This document shows, piece after piece, positions 1 to 7,322 of a stretch of DNA of 7,578 nt (positions are counted from its first letter, which is position 1; the number at the start of each line of letters is the position of its first letter). Made by a program: the position numbers and the translations under genes. The stretch lies in contig JABXIP010000114.1 in assembly GCA_013373005.1 (NCBI GenBank), forward strand, positions 1 through 7,578, written 5' to 3'. The notes under the pieces were generated by a model. The model was not told the DNA's origin, did not search any database, and saw only the letters and a list, made by a program, of their open reading frames with translations. This stretch comes from Cytophagia bacterium (GTDB lineage: Bacteria; Bacteroidota; Bacteroidia; Cytophagales; Cyclobacteriaceae).

Positions 1-1952
1 AACAATTGATAGTCGAATGGTTCGGAGGTGAATTGTGTGTAAGCCGCTTGAGATGCCGCAACCGTCTCTTGTAAAGAACCTTCAAACTTCACACTGACTA
101 TAGAGGCATAAGGCCTTCCAAAGAACGCAACCGGACCGATGGCTTTTCTGAAATCTTCATAGTGGAAGTCTTTGATTACCCCTACTATCTCTACATTCTT
201 TCCATTGAAATTGGCATCGAACCTGCGACCTAGTACATCGCCACCGAGGTTTTTAGCCAAGGTCTCATTGACCACCATTGAGGTTCTATCACCATCCAAT
301 TCATCGTTTAAAAAGCGACCTTCAACCAATTCAAAGCCCATCAATTGAGCATAATTAGCATCTACATATTTGTATTGAATACGGTGATATTCAGCATTTT
401 CAACATTCAACTCTGTCATTCCTGTTAAAGGAAGACTGGTTAACTCATAATGACTGAAACCCACATTCTTAATTCCCGGCTTGCTCATTAGCTCTGTTCG
501 GAAGGCCTTTTCATTATCACCAATCTGAAACTTGGTGTTATCAATCATCAGCACATTGGTTTTGTCGAAACCCAAATCCTTTTGTAAGCTGAAATGAAGC
601 TGTTGAGAAATGAAAACAGAAAATATGGCCAGTGATAAGCTCACCACAAATTGAAAAACTACCAGCCCATTTCTAAAGAATGCATTCTTATTTCCTGCTT
701 TATAATCTCCTTTCAGTACTGCAGACGGCTTAAACTTTGTGAGGTAGATAGCGGGATAAACACCAGCTACAATGCCAGTAAACACCGCAACTGCTAAAAT
801 GGAAACGATCAATTCGGTATACTCAAACACATTCGCATCGAACTGAGCGAAGCCTGAAGATTTCAGGAGCTGCAAAGAACCTTCGGCCAAGCCAAAACCA
901 ATCAGCACAGAGACTAAAGCAATGAGAACCGACTCAATGATAAATCTGGAGATCAGCTGATTTCTAAATGAACCTAAAACCTTTCTTACTCCTATCTCTT
1001 TAGCACGCTTAGATGCTTGGGCAGTAGATAAGTTCACATAGTTAATGGCCGCCAAAATGATAACGAAAACGGCAATAAAGATGAATACATAGAGGTATTT
1101 CACGTTACCCGGTTCAGACACTTCAAACTGAATATTAGAGTTCAGGTGTACATCTGCCAGCGGCATAACCATAAGCTCAGAACTATATTCAGCTTTAAAT
1201 TCATCTAAGGTTTTACCATTACCGAAGCGCTCAAAATCTACAGGAAGCATGGCCTCAGCCACAGCTTCTTTCATTTGATCTCGCGTTAAAGCCGTGCTTG
1301 TTTTCAGGTAGCTATAGCCTGTAGTAAATCCAAAGTTCTTATCGATTCTATCCTTAAATGACTTAGGTAAACGACCTATAGCGGAGAACCTTAATGTTGT
1401 ATTGGCAGGTAAGTCTTTAATTACCCCTGTCACCTGAAAATCGTCTTCGGAGATTTGTGAATTGACGTGAACCTTTTGACCAATCGGGTTCTGACTTCCA
1501 AACAGATTTGTAGCCATGGTCTCAGTCAAAATCAGACCATTAGGGCTTGATAATGCTCCTTCTTCATTTCCCAACACAAACTCATGTTTGAAGACATCTC
1601 CATAACCTTCTGTTACATAGAAGTAATCTTTCACTGCCAGACTCTTTCCGTCTTCTGTGGTTAAGCTTGCAGATGGATTCGGCATGATATTCACTACTTC
1701 CTCAACCAAGGCGGAATTTTCTTTGATCTGATTGAGATGAGCGATTGAAGACAAAGCAAAGCTGTTGGCGCTTAGCCTAAAAACTTTGTCATGATCAGGG
1801 TAATGCTGATCGTAAGTAAACTCACTTTTCACATAAACGGCTATTAGCGTTGCCGCAGCAAAGCCAATAGCCAAACCCATGATATTGATAGACGCATAAG
1901 CCTTATTGCGTCTAAGGTTTCTGAGGATAGAAAGCAGGTGATTCTTTAGCAT
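1..1952 (-). CDS. ABC transporter permease, MacB/FtsX type with two FtsX units (partial, C-terminus beyond window edge)
   Basis: The reading frame opens at the ATG at 1952-1950 and stays open for 650 codons to the left edge, with no stop, so the C-terminus (about 150 residues, judging from the upstream paralogue) is missing. The protein starts MLKNHLLSILRNLRRNKAYA, has a first membrane helix at about residues 21-43, a MacB-PCD-like periplasmic domain at about 45-280, three helices near 284-306, 333-362 and 378-404, a fifth helix near 428-450, and the start of a second periplasmic domain. The cytoplasmic coupling motif AKEIGVRKVLGS (318-328) is the FtsX-family signature after helix 2. Such permeases form the membrane part of tripartite efflux or mechanotransmission ABC systems; the substrate cannot be read from sequence. 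Only one base (1953) separates its ATG from the stop of the upstream permease, which implies one mRNA and translational coupling. The family call is firm; the transported molecule is unknown. Confidence 0.93.
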   Translation of the reverse strand, partial: MLKNHLLSILRNLRRNKAYASINIMGLAIGFAAATLIAVYVKSEFTYDQHYPDHDKVFRLSANSFALSSIAHLNQIKENSALVEEVVNIMPNPSASLTTEDGKSLAVKDYFYVTEGYGDVFKHEFVLGNEEGALSSPNGLILTETMATNLFGSQNPIGQKVHVNSQISEDDFQVTGVIKDLPANTTLRFSAIGRLPKSFKDRIDKNFGFTTGYSYLKTSTALTRDQMKEAVAEAMLPVDFERFGNGKTLDEFKAEYSSELMVMPLADVHLNSNIQFEVSEPGNVKYLYVFIFIAVFVIILAAINYVNLSTAQASKRAKEIGVRKVLGSFRNQLISRFIIESVLIALVSVLIGFGLAEGSLQLLKSSGFAQFDANVFEYTELIVSILAVAVFTGIVAGVYPAIYLTKFKPSAVLKGDYKAGNKNAFFRNGLVVFQFVVSLSLAIFSVFISQQLHFSLQKDLGFDKTNVLMIDNTKFQIGDNEKAFRTELMSKPGIKNVGFSHYELTSLPLTGMTELNVENAEYHRIQYKYVDANYAQLMGFELVEGRFLNDELDGDRTSMVVNETLAKNLGGDVLGRRFDANFNGKNVEIVGVIKDFHYEDFRKAIGPVAFFGRPYASIVSVKFEGSLQETVAASQAAYTQFTSEPFDYQL

Positions 1953-1953
1953 C

Positions 1954-4380
1954 TTATTCGCTTCTAAGTGAGTCTACAGGATTAGCGTTTGCAGCTTTCA
2001 GTGACCTAATGCCGGTGGTAATAGCGGCAATCACAAAGGTGAAGCCTACTGCCACGGCAAACACCCAAACAGAAAGGTCGATTCGGTATTCAAAGTCGCT
2101 CAACCAAGAATCCATAAAGTAGTAACCTAATGGAATGGCCAGTAAAAATGCAATTCCAATAAGTAGCATAAGCTCTCTGGTGAAGATTCGGAGAATCTGA
2201 CTGATAGATGCTCCCAATACCTTTCTGATTCCGATCTCCTTGGTTTTCTGGTTGGCCATAAAGGAGACCAAACCATACAAACCAAGGCAACCGATCAATA
2301 TGGCAATTCCGGAGAATGCCTGAAACAGTGTGAGCATATTGGCCTCATCTTCATAATTTTCCATAATCTCGTCTGAGAGCACATCGTAATCGAAAATAAC
2401 ATCAGGGAATTGGTTGGTCCAGGCCGTTTGCAGTTTGTTGATCATTTGTGAAAACTGCTTTTCAGAACCCTCATACAGCACTGCTCCCTCATAGAAATAG
2501 CCTGGAAACCTCACCATGATGATCGGCTCCATACCATTCTTGAGATTGCGATTATGGAAGTCATTAAAGACTCCTACAATTTGCTTGTCGTCTCCAAATC
2601 CGGTCTGAATACTTTTACCAATCGCATCTTGCGGGTCATCTATTCCCATAACTTGTAGCACACGCTCGGAAACAATGGCCTCAGCCATGGAGGTATCGTT
2701 AACACTAATGTCTCTTCCAGCCAAAAGCTTGATGTCGTAGAGATTCAGGTAATGTTCGTCAATCACTTTATAGGCGGCATCGAAGTCTGCTTCAGATTCT
2801 AAGGGAGCATAGTTGAAGGTAGAACCAATATTACTCTGAGAAAGAGGGCTGCTAAATCCATAACTTACATCATTAACTCCGGCAAACTCCATCAGCTGGT
2901 TGCGCATGAGTTGCAGCTTTTCAGGTTCTCTTGAAGGAAGAGGGAAAGTAACAATAGATGACTTTCTGAAACCTAAATCCTTACTCTCAAAGTAGTTCAT
3001 CTGGTTGATAACCACCAGTGTACAAATAACAAGGATCTGAGAAATAAGGAATTGGAAAACAACCAATCCTCTACGAGTATTAATGTTCCCAGACATGGCG
3101 ACCTGACCTTTACTTCTCAACACTGAAACCAGATTGAGCCTCGAAAGAATGATTGAAGGATACAAACCGGCCAGAAAGGTAACTCCAACCACAACAGCAG
3201 AAACTATTGCTAACAGTTGAGGGTCGTTGAGCAGATCTAGCGAAAGTGAATAGCCCACCAGATCACCAAGATTGGTCAATATCAGCTCTGCCAGCCCCAT
3301 GGATATCAAAACCGCAAAGAGTGTAATCAGAAATGTTTCGCTTAAGAACTGAAACACCAACTGCCCTCTTTTTCCACCTAAAACCTTTCTCACTCCAACC
3401 TCTTTCGAACGCTTTATCGCCAAGGCTGTAGAAAGGTTAACAAAGTTGATGCAGGCAGTTAAGATCAGAAAGACACCAATAATAGCAGGAGCCAAAAGCT
3501 GCTGGCTATTAATGGCGGTGCTACCAAAAGTGTTATATTCTGGTTGAAAATGAACATTAGCCAAAGGCTGAAGCTGAAATACAGTAGAGCTATTTCCTTC
3601 TGTTATGTACTTCTCCACAAAAGCGGGAAAAACCTCCTCTACCTGTTCAGGGGTAATTCCCTCATTCAACAGCATAAAAACATGTGCATTTGATGCGGTA
3701 GAACCCCAAGAATCAGGCTGGTAAAAGTCCCAGAAACCATCCAGGCCTTCATACTCTACAAACATGGTAAAGGGGAAAGAAGTATTTTCAGGCAAATCTT
3801 TTACAACGCCTGATACTGTAAGTAGAAGCTCATTATCCAGCTTAATGCTCATTCCTAAGGCTCTGTCGAATCCTGAGTCATCGATACCAAAATACTTTGT
3901 CGCTAATGACTCCGTGAGCACCACCATTTTAGGTTCAGTAAGAGCCGTTTCAGGATTACCAACAACCCATTCTAAATCGAATACCTTAAGAAAATCATGA
4001 TCTACAAAGGCAATTCCCTCAGACTCTTCGAAATGTTGCCAACCCCCTGAAACATCTTGTGTGCTCACCTGTCCATCTCCGCTGTAAAAAGCCCTAACCA
4101 CCGTGGCAAAATCAGGGTAGTCAGTTCTAAACGATTCTGCAAAAGGGTTTTGGACTCCAGCTTCCAATTCCTCAGCACTAGCACTAGTTACCTTCTTAAT
4201 GACTCTATAAATACGATCGTAATTAGAGAAGTTCTTATCGAAGCTTTTCTCGAATAGCACAATTTTGAAGAGGACTAAAGCAGCGCTAATACCAAGTGCC
4301 AGACCAAAAACATTAATGATGGTGAAAGACCTGTTTCTCGACAGGTTTCTTAGAGCGGTGATGAAATAATTCTTTAACAT
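1954..4380 (-). CDS. ABC transporter permease, MacB/FtsX type with two FtsX units (808 aa, complete)
   Basis: This is an inner-membrane permease with the duplicated FtsX architecture. Helix 1 lies at about residues 21-41 and the first MacB-PCD-like periplasmic domain at 45-290. Helices 2-4 are near 294-317, 343-372 and 388-414, followed by helix 5 (437-459), a second periplasmic domain (about 465-680), and helices 6-8 near 686-708, 733-756 and 770-792. Coupling motifs SKEVGVRKVLGG (325-336) and TKEIGIRKVLGAS (713-725) occur after helices 2 and 6, where FtsX permeases dock their ATPase. The length is normal for Bacteroidota members of the family. The ATG at 4380-4378 was chosen because MLKNYFITALRNLSRNRSF aligns with the start of the paralogue downstream. 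The longer in-frame start at 4434 adds 18 residues that the paralogue lacks and would lie upstream of the sigma-54-like promoter. The two permeases are related but clearly divergent, so they may form a heteromer. No ATP-binding subunit is in view. Confidence 0.95.
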   Translation of the reverse strand: MLKNYFITALRNLSRNRSFTIINVFGLALGISAALVLFKIVLFEKSFDKNFSNYDRIYRVIKKVTSASAEELEAGVQNPFAESFRTDYPDFATVVRAFYSGDGQVSTQDVSGGWQHFEESEGIAFVDHDFLKVFDLEWVVGNPETALTEPKMVVLTESLATKYFGIDDSGFDRALGMSIKLDNELLLTVSGVVKDLPENTSFPFTMFVEYEGLDGFWDFYQPDSWGSTASNAHVFMLLNEGITPEQVEEVFPAFVEKYITEGNSSTVFQLQPLANVHFQPEYNTFGSTAINSQQLLAPAIIGVFLILTACINFVNLSTALAIKRSKEVGVRKVLGGKRGQLVFQFLSETFLITLFAVLISMGLAELILTNLGDLVGYSLSLDLLNDPQLLAIVSAVVVGVTFLAGLYPSIILSRLNLVSVLRSKGQVAMSGNINTRRGLVVFQFLISQILVICTLVVINQMNYFESKDLGFRKSSIVTFPLPSREPEKLQLMRNQLMEFAGVNDVSYGFSSPLSQSNIGSTFNYAPLESEADFDAAYKVIDEHYLNLYDIKLLAGRDISVNDTSMAEAIVSERVLQVMGIDDPQDAIGKSIQTGFGDDKQIVGVFNDFHNRNLKNGMEPIIMVRFPGYFYEGAVLYEGSEKQFSQMINKLQTAWTNQFPDVIFDYDVLSDEIMENYEDEANMLTLFQAFSGIAILIGCLGLYGLVSFMANQKTKEIGIRKVLGASISQILRIFTRELMLLIGIAFLLAIPLGYYFMDSWLSDFEYRIDLSVWVFAVAVGFTFVIAAITTGIRSLKAANANPVDSLRSE

Positions 4381-4405
4381 ATAGGATGATTCTTGACACA
4401 ATCTA

Positions 4406-4422
4406 GCCAAAACCAGTGCCAA
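4406..4422 (-). promoter_or_regulatory. Candidate sigma-54 (-24/-12) promoter for the permease operon
   Basis: Read on the minus strand the site is TTGGCACTGGTTTTGGC. The first seven bases match the -24 element (YTGGCAC) perfectly. With the canonical GG-to-GC distance the -12 element is TTGG instead of TTGC (C at -12 replaced by G); a GC is present if the spacer is one base longer. The predicted start of transcription is near 4395, giving a leader of about 15 bases before the ATG at 4380. The gene for a sigma-54 activator lies immediately on the other side, which makes the match more credible. The imperfect -12 element is the main doubt. Confidence 0.55.
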
Positions 4423-4432
4423 AAACACTATC

Positions 4433-4447
4433 AACTGTATATCAGTT
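4433..4447. promoter_or_regulatory. Inverted repeat AACTG-N5-CAGTT, possible operator
   Basis: Perfect 5-bp arms (4433-4437 and 4443-4447) flank the spacer TATAT. The site lies between the divergent genes, about 38-52 bases upstream of the predicted sigma-54 start and next to an AT-rich stretch (4448-4470). A dyad here could be a binding site for the dimeric Fis-type domain of the adjacent regulator, although enhancer sites of this class usually sit farther from the promoter. Arms this short can occur by chance. Confidence 0.3.
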
Positions 4448-4486
4448 AGTTATAAATATTTTATTGATCTACCCCATTTAATTTCG

Positions 4487-4519
4487 TTTGTTTTCAATAC
4501 ATTTAGGTGTTTGTTTTTG
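4487..4519 (+). promoter_or_regulatory. Weak Bacteroidota-type -33/-7 promoter candidate for the regulator gene
   Basis: TTTG at 4487-4490 and TGTTTTTG at 4512-4519 resemble the Bacteroidota housekeeping pattern (TTTG, about 19-21 bases, TAnnTTTG), with one mismatch in the -7 element and a 21-base spacer. The implied start would lie only a few bases before the ATG at 4531, which is uncomfortably short. In an AT-rich intergenic region this could be chance. Confidence 0.18.
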
Positions 4520-4530
4520 ATACAGTATTT

Positions 4531-5907
4531 ATGAGCAAAACTGAAGCTAAAATTTTAGTAGTAGATGACGATATAGATGTGCTGAACACAGCACGGATGT
4601 ATTTGAAACAGCAGTTCACCCTGGTACAAATTGAGAACGATCCGGAGCTTATCCCTCTCCACTTTGAAAGAGAATCTTTTGATGTGGTGCTACTGGATAT
4701 GAACTTTAAAAAGGGTGAGAATGATGGCTCGGATGGACTGCACTGGCTGAACCGGATTTTGGATATCGACCCTAATGCCATTGTCATCCTGGTAACAGCA
4801 TATGGAGAATTCGACCTGGCAGTGAAAGCCATCAAGCTGGGAGGCACCGATTTCATTACCAAGCCCTGGAAGAATGAAAAGCTCTACGCCACCATTACCT
4901 CTGCCCTACAACTGAGAAGAAGCAAACTAGAAGTAGACAGGCTGAAGAATACCACCAAAAGTATCTCCAACGATGTAGATCAGAAGTACGCCAACTTCCT
5001 GGGTGAGTCCCTACCCATGCAAAGGGTATTCTCCTTAATTGAAAAAGTTGGGCCTACAGATGCCAATGTGCTGATTCTCGGTGAAAACGGAACCGGTAAG
5101 GAATTGGCAGCAAGGGCTCTGCACAAAAAATCAGACAGAGCAGATCAGGTATTTATCAAAGTAGATCTGGGCTCCATTAGCGAAACGCTATTTGAATCGG
5201 AACTCTTCGGTCATGTTAAGGGAGCTTTTACCGATGCCAAAGAAGATAAACCCGGACGCTTTGAACTGGCTCAGGGTGGCACCCTTTTTCTCGATGAAAT
5301 TGGCAACCTCTCCCTCCCGCTTCAGGCCAAGCTGCTTTCAGTATTACAGCAAAGAAAAGTGAGTCGAGTGGGCTCTGGAAAGGAAATACCTATAGATATT
5401 CGTTTAGTCTGCGCTACCAATATGCCATTGTATGAAATGGTAGAAGAAGGCGAATTCCGACAAGATTTACTTTACAGAATTAATACGGTGGAGCTGAAAA
5501 TGCCTTCTCTTTCCGAACGCTCAGAAGATATCGACTTGCTGGTTGAGCACTTCTTAAATGTCTTCGGCAAAAAGTATAAGAAGACGAATATGCGCATCGA
5601 TGCCGGCACCATGAACAAGCTGAAGAAGCATCATTGGCCGGGCAATATTAGGGAACTAGAACATGCAGTAGAGCGGGCCATTATTTTAGCAGATGGCAAC
5701 AAACTGGGACCCAATGATTTTATGCTGGGTAATTCAAAAGTCTCTGCAAAAAGCAAGGAAGATGAAAACCTAAACATCACGGAAAACGAAAAAAGACTGA
5801 TATTGAAAGCGCTAGACAAACACAATGGCAACGTAACCCGAGCCGCCAAAGAGTTGGGTTTGGACAGGCTGGCACTTTACAGAAGAATGCAGAAGTATGG
5901 ACTGTAG
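4531..5907 (+). CDS. Sigma-54-dependent response regulator, NtrC family (receiver, AAA+, Fis-type HTH)
   Basis: This 458-aa cytoplasmic enhancer-binding protein activates sigma-54 RNA polymerase by ATP hydrolysis when phosphorylated. The receiver (residues 6-125) has the acidic residues D12-D14, phospho-acceptor D56, T89 and K111. Six extra residues lie between D56 and the DGL motif compared with NtrC, and the usual proline is missing. The AAA+ domain (about 153-385) has Walker A GENGTGKE (184-191), the sigma-54 contact loop GAFTDA (231-236, aspartate where the consensus has glycine), Walker B TLFLDE (251-256), candidate arginine fingers R310 and R316, and sensor II WPGNIREL (369-376). A Fis-type helix-turn-helix occupies about 418-455 (NVTRAAKELGLDRLALYRRM). 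The ATG at 4531 gives the normal start MSKTEAKILVVDDD; a GTG eight codons upstream only adds a hydrophobic leader atypical of receivers. The kinase gene follows, and the divergent permease operon with a sigma-54-like promoter is the likely target. Confidence 0.96.
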   Translation: MSKTEAKILVVDDDIDVLNTARMYLKQQFTLVQIENDPELIPLHFERESFDVVLLDMNFKKGENDGSDGLHWLNRILDIDPNAIVILVTAYGEFDLAVKAIKLGGTDFITKPWKNEKLYATITSALQLRRSKLEVDRLKNTTKSISNDVDQKYANFLGESLPMQRVFSLIEKVGPTDANVLILGENGTGKELAARALHKKSDRADQVFIKVDLGSISETLFESELFGHVKGAFTDAKEDKPGRFELAQGGTLFLDEIGNLSLPLQAKLLSVLQQRKVSRVGSGKEIPIDIRLVCATNMPLYEMVEEGEFRQDLLYRINTVELKMPSLSERSEDIDLLVEHFLNVFGKKYKKTNMRIDAGTMNKLKKHHWPGNIRELEHAVERAIILADGNKLGPNDFMLGNSKVSAKSKEDENLNITENEKRLILKALDKHNGNVTRAAKELGLDRLALYRRMQKYGL

Positions 5908-5910
5908 CGG

Positions 5911-5967
5911 GTAGCAAGATGCTAGAAGCTTGAAGCCATTGACTATTGACCATTGACTATCGACCAA
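5911..5967. repeat. Degenerate 7-bp-period repeat tract between regulator and kinase genes
   Basis: Starting at 5914 the spacer can be cut into consecutive 7-base units: GCAAGAT, GCTAGAA, GCTTGAA, GCCATTG, ACTATTG, ACCATTG, ACTATCG, ACCAAAT. Two unit families are visible: a GCTAGAA/GCTTGAA type on the left and a TTGACTA/TTGACCA type on the right, with the 7-base phase kept across the junction. The tract fills almost the whole 62-bp gap and ends at the kinase start codon. From memory, tracts of both kinds are scattered through intergenic regions of some Cytophagales genomes; their function is unknown to me. Confidence 0.7.
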
Positions 5968-5969
5968 AT

Positions 5970-7322
5970 ATGGTATCAAAGAGATTCGCTTTATTGGTAA
6001 TTATCCGCATAGTGCTGCTTATGCTCACTATGACGGCCCTGGCATTCATTTTTGCGAGAACCGAGCTCTTCTTTAATCAGATCATTCTACTAGGCATTAT
6101 TATTATTCAAGTATCTGAGCTCATCAGATTTATTACACATACCAATCGGGAAATTGCCAAGCTACTGATGGCCATTCGCTATTCTGACTTCTCCATTTCC
6201 TTCAAAGGCAAGAAGACAGGAAAGTCGTTTCAGGAATTGCAGGATGCCTTTGTTGAAATTATCGAAGCCTTTAAAAAGGTAAGTGTAGAGAAAGAAGCTC
6301 AGTTTAAGTTTCTGCAGGTGATTGTAGATAACATCAAAGTTGGAGTATTGGCCATTAAAGAAGACCATACCATTGAGCTGATGAACAAGGCTGCTGAAGA
6401 CCTCTTGAAAATTGCCACCCCCAATTACTGGAAACAGTTTCAACAATTGCTTCCCTCCTTTTCACGAGAAATTGGAGAGATGGAAGACAATGAACGCAAG
6501 CTCATTGAGTTAGTGATTAAAGGCGAGAAGCAGCAGGTTTCGGCACAAATCAACAGATTAAAGATTCTTAATTATCGATATACCATCATCACCTTTCAGG
6601 ACATTAAATCTGAGATTGAACAGAAAGAAATTGAAGCCTGGCATAAGCTGATTCGCATTCTCACGCATGAGATTATGAACTCAGTTACGCCAGTAACTTC
6701 TCTTTCAGAGACCATGATTATGATGTTGGAAGAAAAAGATCAGCCTAAACCATTGGAAGACCTCTCGGAGGAAACCTTGGAAGATCTGCGTTTCTCACTA
6801 AAAACCATTCAAAAACGAAGTGAAGGCCTCCTTCACTTTGTAGAAGACTACAGAAAGCTCACCAGAATTAAGGCCCTTCAACTTGAAGAGGTAAGTGTGA
6901 AGGAAATGCTGGAAGAAAGTATCAACCTATTGAGCAAAGAGTTCGAAAAGGTTGGTGTAGAACTGCGTATGAAAGCTGAAGCCCGGCTCAATATTGCCAT
7001 TGATAGAAAGCTTATCGACCAGGTACTCATTAACCTGCTGACTAACGCAAAGCATGCCACTGAAGGTAAGGCAGGTGCATTGGTAGAACTGCATGCCTAC
7101 TCTAACCATAACCAGTCCATCATAGAAGTCAAAGACAATGGAATAGGCATTGACGAAGTGAAAATGGATCAAATATTCATTCCATTCTTCTCTACCAAAG
7201 AGCATGGTTCGGGTATCGGATTGAGCCTTTCCAAACAAATTATGAAAAAGCATAGAGGGGACTTAACAGTCAAGTCTCAACCAGGAGAAGGTGCTACATT
7301 TAGCTTGATTTTCAGGAATTAG
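5970..7322 (+). CDS. Membrane sensor histidine kinase, NtrY-like (2 TM, PAS-like, HisKA, HATPase)
   Basis: This 450-aa protein is the probable kinase partner of the upstream regulator. Two membrane helices (about residues 6-28 and 38-57) are joined by a loop of roughly nine residues, so there is no periplasmic sensor domain. A linker and a PAS-like region (about 110-215, with FLQVIVDNIKVGVLAI near its start) precede the HisKA domain. The H-box is LTHEIMNSVTPV with phospho-acceptor H233; serine replaces the proline of the common HEIKNP motif. The catalytic domain has the N-box NLLTNAKHA (355-363), G1 DNGIGI (389-394), F-box FIPFFSTK (403-410) and G2 GSGIGLSLSKQI (413-424), so it should be active. 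The ATG at 5970 puts helix 1 right after MVSKRF; the TTG at 5946 would translate the 7-bp repeat tract and is unlikely. No clear ribosome binding site is visible, which is usual in Bacteroidota. It is very likely co-transcribed with the regulator. Confidence 0.95.
   Translation: MVSKRFALLVIIRIVLLMLTMTALAFIFARTELFFNQIILLGIIIIQVSELIRFITHTNREIAKLLMAIRYSDFSISFKGKKTGKSFQELQDAFVEIIEAFKKVSVEKEAQFKFLQVIVDNIKVGVLAIKEDHTIELMNKAAEDLLKIATPNYWKQFQQLLPSFSREIGEMEDNERKLIELVIKGEKQQVSAQINRLKILNYRYTIITFQDIKSEIEQKEIEAWHKLIRILTHEIMNSVTPVTSLSETMIMMLEEKDQPKPLEDLSEETLEDLRFSLKTIQKRSEGLLHFVEDYRKLTRIKALQLEEVSVKEMLEESINLLSKEFEKVGVELRMKAEARLNIAIDRKLIDQVLINLLTNAKHATEGKAGALVELHAYSNHNQSIIEVKDNGIGIDEVKMDQIFIPFFSTKEHGSGIGLSLSKQIMKKHRGDLTVKSQPGEGATFSLIFRN

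Noticed and set aside
4381..4434. Longer in-frame start of the first permease at 4434 (18 extra residues)
   Set aside because: The paralogue begins with the same MLKN motif at its ATG, and the extra segment overlaps the sigma-54-like promoter, whose predicted start lies downstream of 4434.
4507..4530. GTG start eight codons before the regulator ATG
   Set aside because: It adds a hydrophobic leader not found on receiver domains; the ATG at 4531 gives the normal N-terminus.
5276..5292. TGGCACC resembling a -24 element
   Set aside because: No TTGC follows at the right distance and the bases encode the conserved Walker B region of the regulator.
5946..5969. TTG start of the kinase
   Set aside because: The added residues are translated from the 7-bp repeat tract and carry no family similarity; the ATG at 5970 places the first membrane helix normally.
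6040..6055. Sigma-54-like match TGGCAT...TTGC on the plus strand
   Set aside because: It has one base too many between GG and GC, a mismatch in the -24 element, and lies inside the coding sequence for the first membrane helix of the kinase.
6162..7253. Minus-strand open frames inside the kinase gene (60 to 108 codons)
   Set aside because: They are antisense shadows of a well-supported gene, with low-complexity serine- or phenylalanine-rich translations.
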